Assembly: GCA_017613335.1 (NCBI GenBank)
Contig: JAGAEB010000064.1
Coordinates: 1-17,652, forward strand
Direction: 5' to 3'
Length of the DNA: 17,652 bases
Source: Methanosarcinaceae archaeon
Lineage (GTDB): Archaea > Halobacteriota > Methanosarcinia > Methanosarcinales > Methanosarcinaceae
How positions within the stretch are numbered: position 1 is the first letter of the stretch; the number at the start of each line of letters is the position of its first letter. This document shows positions 13,648 through 17,652 of the stretch, in pieces. Both the position numbers and the translations under genes were made by a program. Under the pieces are notes generated by a model. The model was given only the letters and a program-made list of their open reading frames with translations, had not been told where the DNA came from and made no database searches.

Positions 13648-15147
13648 ATGACCTGTGATCTGACCAACAATGAAAAAAAGGTTCTTCTGGCTCTGAACGA
13701 ACTGGGCGCCGGAGAACTGAAAGATATCGCTGATATTTCCGATATCAACGGCGATGCCGCCATGCAGTCCGTTTATCTGCTTGAAGAAAAAGGCCTGACA
13801 TCCGTCACGGAGACGAAAGTCGATCTGTACGGCCTGACGGCCGAAGGCAGAGAATACGCCGAATCCGGTCTTCCGGAAAGGCAGATCATCGAGGCGATCG
13901 ACGGCCCGACATCTCTTGATGACATCAAAGAAAAGATCTCCCCGAAACTCGTCGGTTTCGCGACAGGCTGGCTCATCAAGAAAAAATGGGCTCAGATCAG
14001 AGACGGCATGATCCTGCCGGCCGGCAGCGCCGAAAAAGGAGACGACGAAAAAGTCCTCTCGAGCCTGTATGAAAACTCGCTCGAAGGCGATACTTTCTCG
14101 CCGATCTTCGAACTTCCGGAAGAGATCGCGCCGAAGTCCGTCGTCTCGGATCTTCTGAAACGCAGACTCCTCGAAAAAGAAGAACGTGTCACCCGCAGGA
14201 TCAGCATTACCGAAAAAGGCCGCAAAACCGTCGACGCCGGCATTTCCATTAAAGAAGAGATCGCGCAGATCACGCCGGAGCTTCTCAGCGATGACAACTG
14301 GCAGGAAAAATATTTCCGCCCGTACAAGATCCGGAAACCCATTCGTTCCGCCTACGGTGCCAAAACGCACCCGTACCAGCGCATGATCGACCAGATGCGC
14401 CAGATCTTCCTGGAAATGGGCTTTGAAGAGATCAAAGGCGACATCGTCCAGTCTTCTTTCTGGAATTTCGATGCGCTCTTCCAGCCGCAGGATCACCCGG
14501 CCCGTGAAATGCAGGACACTTTCCACCTCGCCGACCGCTCCGAACTTCCGGAAAAATACGTCGATGCCGTCAAAGCCGTCCACGAAAACGGCGGCAGCAC
14601 AGGTTCTTCCGGCTGGGGCGGCAAATGGGATCCGGAGATCGCCAGACGCGACGTTTTAAGAACGCACACGACATCCATTTCCTCGCAGTATCTGGCCAAT
14701 CACCCCAAAGGCCCGGTCAAAGCTTTCTGCATCGACAGAGCCTACAGAAGAGAAACGATCGATCCCACCCACACGCCGGAATTCGAACAGCTCGAGGGCA
14801 TCGTCATGGCAGAAGGCGTCACATTTGCCCACCTGCTCGGCTATCTCAAAGAATTCTATCACAGAATGGGCTTTGAAGAAGTGCGTTTCCGCCCCGGCTA
14901 CTTCCCGTACACGGAACCGAGCGTCGAGCCGGAAGTCTGGGTCGACGGCCTCGGCTGGGTCGAACTCGGCGGCGCCGGCGTCTACAGAAAAGAAGTCACG
15001 GAACCGCTCGGGATCAAAGAACCGGTCCTCGCCTGGGGTCTCGGCGTCAGCCGCGTCGCCATGCTCAGACTCGGCCTGAAAGATCTCAGAGATCTCTACC
15101 AGTCAGACATCGACTGGCTGAGAAAAAGCGAGATCCGCATCGACTGA
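13648..15147 (+). CDS. pheS: Phenylalanine--tRNA ligase alpha subunit
   Basis: The catalytic class II subunit of the alpha2-beta2 enzyme charging tRNA-Phe, 499 residues, normal for archaea. ATG 13648 is chosen: AAAGGA lies seven bases upstream and the N-terminal winged-helix region (TNNEKKVLLALNELGAGELKDIADIS) starts there; the frame is open from 13429 inside trpS but that stretch is not Phe-tRNA ligase-like. Features: winged-helix repeats (1-230), HPARE and DTFHL in the catalytic domain, motif 2 RAYRRE...HTPEFEQLEG (about 366-384), motif 3 GLGVSRVAMLRLG (about 464-476). The beta subunit gene pheT is not next to it; a strong terminator follows, so pheT must be elsewhere. Confidence 0.96.
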   Translation: MTCDLTNNEKKVLLALNELGAGELKDIADISDINGDAAMQSVYLLEEKGLTSVTETKVDLYGLTAEGREYAESGLPERQIIEAIDGPTSLDDIKEKISPKLVGFATGWLIKKKWAQIRDGMILPAGSAEKGDDEKVLSSLYENSLEGDTFSPIFELPEEIAPKSVVSDLLKRRLLEKEERVTRRISITEKGRKTVDAGISIKEEIAQITPELLSDDNWQEKYFRPYKIRKPIRSAYGAKTHPYQRMIDQMRQIFLEMGFEEIKGDIVQSSFWNFDALFQPQDHPAREMQDTFHLADRSELPEKYVDAVKAVHENGGSTGSSGWGGKWDPEIARRDVLRTHTTSISSQYLANHPKGPVKAFCIDRAYRRETIDPTHTPEFEQLEGIVMAEGVTFAHLLGYLKEFYHRMGFEEVRFRPGYFPYTEPSVEPEVWVDGLGWVELGGAGVYRKEVTEPLGIKEPVLAWGLGVSRVAMLRLGLKDLRDLYQSDIDWLRKSEIRID

Positions 15148-15188
15148 CAGCGATCCGCGCAGGATTGCCGGACCGCCGGACCGATCAG

Positions 15189-15229
15189 ATGCCCTGACAT
15201 GTTTCCCGGAAACGTGTCAGGGCATTTTT
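15189..15229 (+). terminator. pheS hairpin terminator
   Basis: The arms ATGCCCTGACATGTTTC (15189-15205) and GAAACGTGTCAGGGCAT (15209-15225) form a 17-bp stem with one G-T wobble and a 3-base loop, then T5. It is the longest hairpin in the window. Confidence 0.85.
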
Positions 15230-15241
15230 ATTTTCTTTTCC

Positions 15242-15487
15242 GTTTTTCTTCTGTCAGCTTTTCATCCTCTTCTGTTTTTCATCCTCTTTCTGTCTGTCTG
15301 CTTTTCATCCTCTTTCTGTTCTGTCTGCTTTTCATCCTCTTTCTGTTCTGTCTGCTTTTCATCTTCATTCTGTTCAGTCTGTTTTCATCTTCATTCTGTT
15401 CAGTCTGTTTTCATCCTCATTCTGTTCTGTCTGCTTTTCATCCTCATTCTGTTCTGTCTGCTTTTCATCCTCATTCTGTTCTTTTCA
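15242..15487. repeat. 26-27-bp pyrimidine-rich minisatellite
   Basis: About nine copies of a unit built from CTTTTCATCCTC, TTTCTGTT and CTGTCTG. Left copies have CCTCTTTC, middle ones CTTCATTC with CAGTCTG, right ones CCTCATTC, so neighbouring copies are most alike. Almost free of G and A on the + strand. It begins just after the pheS terminator. Confidence 0.9.
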
Positions 15488-15701
15488 CATGATGTTAAAT
15501 TCCGTTCATCTGTCCGGATGATCACCGTAAATATCCGGACGATACCAGTACATTTAATTAGATTGTGAGCAATAATGGACTGAAACAAATTCCGGAGATT
15601 ATTCTTCTGAATTTCTTTCAGCATCGGTTTTCATATGAATGCCGATTTATTTTAACAAAACCAAAATATTTCTATCATTTACCCGGAGGATATCTGAACA
15701 A
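15488..15701. promoter_or_regulatory. Leader region of the SUI1/aIF1 gene
   Basis: AT-rich, with TATA-like words near 15646-15654 (TTTATTTTA) and 15663-15671 (AAAATATTT). GGAGGA at 15685-15690 is the ribosome site. GTCCGGATGATCACCGTAAATATCCGGAC (15512-15540) has GTCCGGAT/ATCCGGAC arms able to form an 8-bp stem. Confidence 0.4.
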
Positions 15702-16010
15702 ATGAGTGCCGGAATGTGTCCCGTCTGCGGTCTGCCTGAAGAACTGTGTATCTGTGAGGAAGTTGCCAAAGAGCAGCAGAGAATCACGATCAAAGTCAAT
15801 CGCAGGAGATACGGAAAAGAAGTAACGATTGTTGAAGGCCTCGACTCGAATGAGATCGACGTCCAGGATCTTGCAACGTACCTGAAATCTAAATTCGCAT
15901 GCGGCGGAACTCTGCGTGACGGAACGATCGAGTTGCAGGGCAATCACATCGGACGCATGAAAGAAGTCCTGATGCAGAGAGGCTTCAGCGCCGACCAGAT
16001 CAAAGACTGA
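15702..16010 (+). CDS. Translation initiation factor SUI1/aIF1
   Basis: A 102-residue archaeal homologue of eIF1, which helps the small ribosomal subunit select the start codon. ATG 15702 is chosen because the protein then begins MSAGMCPVCGLPEELCICEE, the family's usual start, and GGAGG lies upstream (12 bases, rather far). The open frame starting at 15639 adds 21 residues of unlikely sequence. Residues C6, C9, C16 and C18 form a probable zinc-binding cluster. The SUI1 fold follows: RITIKVNRRRYGKEVTIVEG, then FACGGTLRDGTIELQGNH and the C-terminal IKD. Single gene with its own terminator. Confidence 0.95.
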   Translation: MSAGMCPVCGLPEELCICEEVAKEQQRITIKVNRRRYGKEVTIVEGLDSNEIDVQDLATYLKSKFACGGTLRDGTIELQGNHIGRMKEVLMQRGFSADQIKD

Positions 16011-16116
16011 AGACCGGTCTTCAGATCCAAGTTCAAATCAAACGATATCCCGATCCGGGATCCTGAAAACGGGAGCGTCCGGAAATACTGAAATCCGGCC
16101 CGGATCGGCAGACTTT
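16007..16116 (+). terminator. Palindrome and stem-loop after SUI1
   Basis: A perfect 18-bp palindrome, CTGAAGACCGGTCTTCAG (16007-16024), includes the stop codon. Downstream, CCGATCCGGG (16050-16059) pairs with CCCGGATCGG (16099-16108), with an inner CCGGA/TCCGG stem, followed by T5 at 16112. The larger structure is the more likely terminator. Confidence 0.5.
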
Positions 16117-16184
16117 TTCTTAAAAACAGTCTTCGGAATATCTGACTGAAGTTTCTGAAACAATTTTCATCAGGTGGGTCTTTT

Positions 16185-16293
16185 TTGGAAACTCTGGTCC
16201 TTACGGAAATTTTTCTCCTGATCATCCTCATCATTTTTTCCGCTTTTTTTTTCAACATCGGAAACCGCTCTGACATCTGTCAGCCGCATCCGC
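16185..16293 (+). pseudogene. Frameshifted 5' end of the CNNM/CorC-like gene
   Basis: TTG 16185 is preceded by AGGTGG (16172-16177) at good spacing and opens a hydrophobic helix (LVLTEIFLLIILIIFSAFF) in frame 0. At the T9 run 16244-16252 the frame is lost: frame 0 then reads NIGNRSDICQ, while the frame of the downstream gene reads STSETALTSVSRIRMM, the standard continuation of this family (SAFFSxSETAL). Removing one T restores one open frame from 16185 to 17490, about 434 residues. Confidence 0.75.
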
Positions 16294-17490
16294 ATGATGA
16301 CGCTTCAGGAAAACGGCAGATCAGGCGCCTCACGCGTTCTGAAACTCATCGAAAACAAAGATGAAATGCTGACGGCCATCCTGATCGGCAACAACATCGT
16401 CAATATCGGCGCCTCTTCCCTGGCCACCTCGATCGCCCTGGGGCTTTACGGCGATGCCGGCGTTGCCGTCGCGACAGGCGTCATGACGATCCTCGTCCTC
16501 ATCTTCGGCGAGATCACGCCGAAAACGATCGCAACGGCACATGCTGAATCGATCTCTCTGGCTGCATCTTCCGTCATCCTGCCGCTCGTCCGCATCATGA
16601 GACCGCTGATCCTGATCTTCATGAAGATCACCGATTTTCTCATCAGTCTTCTCGGTGTCAAAAAATCATCTGATCAGCCGACCGTTTCCGAAGATGAGCT
16701 TTTCACGATCATTGATGTCGGCCACGAAGAAGGCATCATCGAGCATCATGAAAAAAACATGATCACGAACATTTTCAGATTCACGGACATCCGCGTCAAA
16801 GACGTCATGATCCCGCATATCGATATCGCCGCCGTTGAGATCGGATCGTCCTACAGCGAAGTGCTCGAAACATTCCGCGGCTGCGGCTACTCCAAACTCC
16901 CTGTCTATTCGAAAACGATCGATGACATCCGCGGCATCCTCGTCATGCGCGATTTCATCCTCTACAAAGGTGAAGAAGCTGATTTCCGTATTGAAGACCT
17001 CATGCAGGAACCCATGTTCATCTATGAAGCCAAGAAAGCTTCCGACCTTTTCCGGGAAATGAACACCCGGTCGAAAAACGTCGCCGTCGTCATCGACGAA
17101 TTCGGCAGCACCGCAGGCCTCGTCACGCTGAACGATCTCGCTGCCGTCGTTTTCGGCGAACTCGCCGGCGAAGTCCCCGAAGCTTCCGATCAGGTCGTCA
17201 AAGTCACGGATTATGATTACATCGTCAGCGGCCGTATGTACCTCAACGATCTCGATGATCTCCTTCATCTCGATCTCGACGACAAAACAGAATCGCAGAC
17301 GATCGCCGGCTTCGTCATGGAATCCCTCGGCCACGTCCCCGCCGAAAACGAATTCGTGAACTTCGAAGGCAACAACTACACAGTCCTCGATGTCTGCGGA
17401 AACCGCGTTGAGCGGATAAGGATCCACCTCAGCCGCTTCCCGGATACCGACAAAGACAACAGCAAAAATGAAAAAACAAAAGAATCCTGA
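16294..17490 (+). CDS. CNNM/CorC-like transporter family protein (DUF21-CBS-CorC_HlyC)
   Basis: Main body of a membrane protein linked in other organisms to Mg or Co homeostasis; substrate here unproven. The open frame gives 398 residues from ATG 16294, but no ribosome site precedes it and the first helix is missing because of the T9 frameshift upstream. Visible: the remaining DUF21 membrane helices with the conserved GEITPKT loop, two CBS domains (about 150-275 of this frame: VKDVMIPHIDIAAV, then SKNVAVVIDEFGSTAGLVT), and a C-terminal CorC/HlyC domain (YIVSGRMYLNDLDDLL, then NNYTVLDVCGNRVERIRI). Restored, it would be about 434 residues, the normal size. It may be phase-variable, decayed, or carry a homopolymer sequencing error. 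Confidence 0.88.
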   Translation: MMTLQENGRSGASRVLKLIENKDEMLTAILIGNNIVNIGASSLATSIALGLYGDAGVAVATGVMTILVLIFGEITPKTIATAHAESISLAASSVILPLVRIMRPLILIFMKITDFLISLLGVKKSSDQPTVSEDELFTIIDVGHEEGIIEHHEKNMITNIFRFTDIRVKDVMIPHIDIAAVEIGSSYSEVLETFRGCGYSKLPVYSKTIDDIRGILVMRDFILYKGEEADFRIEDLMQEPMFIYEAKKASDLFREMNTRSKNVAVVIDEFGSTAGLVTLNDLAAVVFGELAGEVPEASDQVVKVTDYDYIVSGRMYLNDLDDLLHLDLDDKTESQTIAGFVMESLGHVPAENEFVNFEGNNYTVLDVCGNRVERIRIHLSRFPDTDKDNSKNEKTKES

Positions 17491-17503
17491 CGAACAGGAT
17501 TCT
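17481..17503 (+). terminator. Hairpin over the CNNM-like gene stop
   Basis: AGAATCCTG (17481-17489) and CAGGATTCT (17495-17503) form a perfect 9-bp stem that contains the stop codon, followed by a weak pyrimidine tract. Likely terminator. Confidence 0.5.
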
Positions 17504-17545
17504 CTTATTTCTCTCATTCATCCGGCCTCACAGTCGTTTTCTCTT

Positions 17546-17652
17546 CCGTTCATTTTCTGTCCGTTCATTTTCTGTCCGTTCATTTTCTGTCCGTTCATTT
17601 TCTGTCCGTTCATTTTCTGTCCGTTCATTTTCTGTCCGTTCATTTTCTGTCC
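17546..17652. repeat. 15-bp tandem repeat running off the window
   Basis: CCGTTCATTTTCTGT is repeated at 17546 and every 15 bp, with seven full identical copies and the start of another at the window edge. The lack of divergence suggests very recent growth. Minus-strand frames stay open, so it could also be the coding end of a gene beyond the window. Confidence 0.95.

Noticed and set aside
15639..15701. Upstream part of the SUI1 open frame
   Set aside because: AT-rich, not family-like; the ribosome site at 15685 lies inside it and points to ATG 15702.

Overview
The window is archaeal and most likely from a methanogen, with Methanomicrobiales the best guess. It carries a proteasome-activating nucleotidase (PAN), a group II chaperonin (thermosome), archaeal-type TrpS and PheS, a SUI1/aIF1 protein with an N-terminal Cys cluster, an initiator tRNA with an A1-U72 pair, and MfnA, which makes tyramine for methanofuran or beta-alanine for CoA. 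Starts combine TATA-like boxes (some so close that the mRNA would be leaderless) with GGAGG-type ribosome sites. Species assignment is not possible from the sequence alone.

Layout. 1-1654: three small + strand genes for membrane or exported proteins of unknown function (4-TM protein, signal peptide/TM miniprotein, exported SH3-like protein). 1655-2543: a 17-bp minisatellite, two origin-recognition-box (ORB)-like sites and a 22-23-bp minisatellite. 2544-4139 (-): pan, divergent from eno (4463-5749, +). 5853-6887: a gene-free AT-rich region with three ORB-like sites, two pointing left and one right, around an A/T-tract core. This is my candidate chromosomal replication origin. 6888-8627: mfnA, enlarged by three separate tandem-repeat expansions, overlapping convergently with thpR (8569-9129, -). 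9577-11193: thermosome. 11421-11495: initiator tRNA-Met. 12221-13564: trpS. 13648-15147: pheS without an adjacent pheT. 15702-16010: SUI1/aIF1. 16185-17490: a CNNM/CorC-like CBS membrane protein whose 5' end is split by a one-base excess in a T9 run.

Two themes stand out. First, about nine minisatellites plus low-complexity coding insertions occur in 17.6 kb, each with its own unit, mostly just after gene ends, sometimes swallowing the stop codon region. The 19-bp array in mfnA encodes the same 19-residue peptide cycle in all three forward frames. Second, two intergenic regions share ORB-like elements and a second 15-nt motif, suggesting replication initiator binding. Several + strand genes end in strong hairpin-plus-T-tract terminators of bacterial appearance.

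The housekeeping genes cover protein synthesis (trpS, pheS, SUI1, initiator tRNA), folding and degradation (thermosome, PAN), glycolysis/gluconeogenesis (eno), cofactor synthesis (mfnA) and RNA processing (thpR). To the right of the candidate origin every gene except thpR runs away from it.
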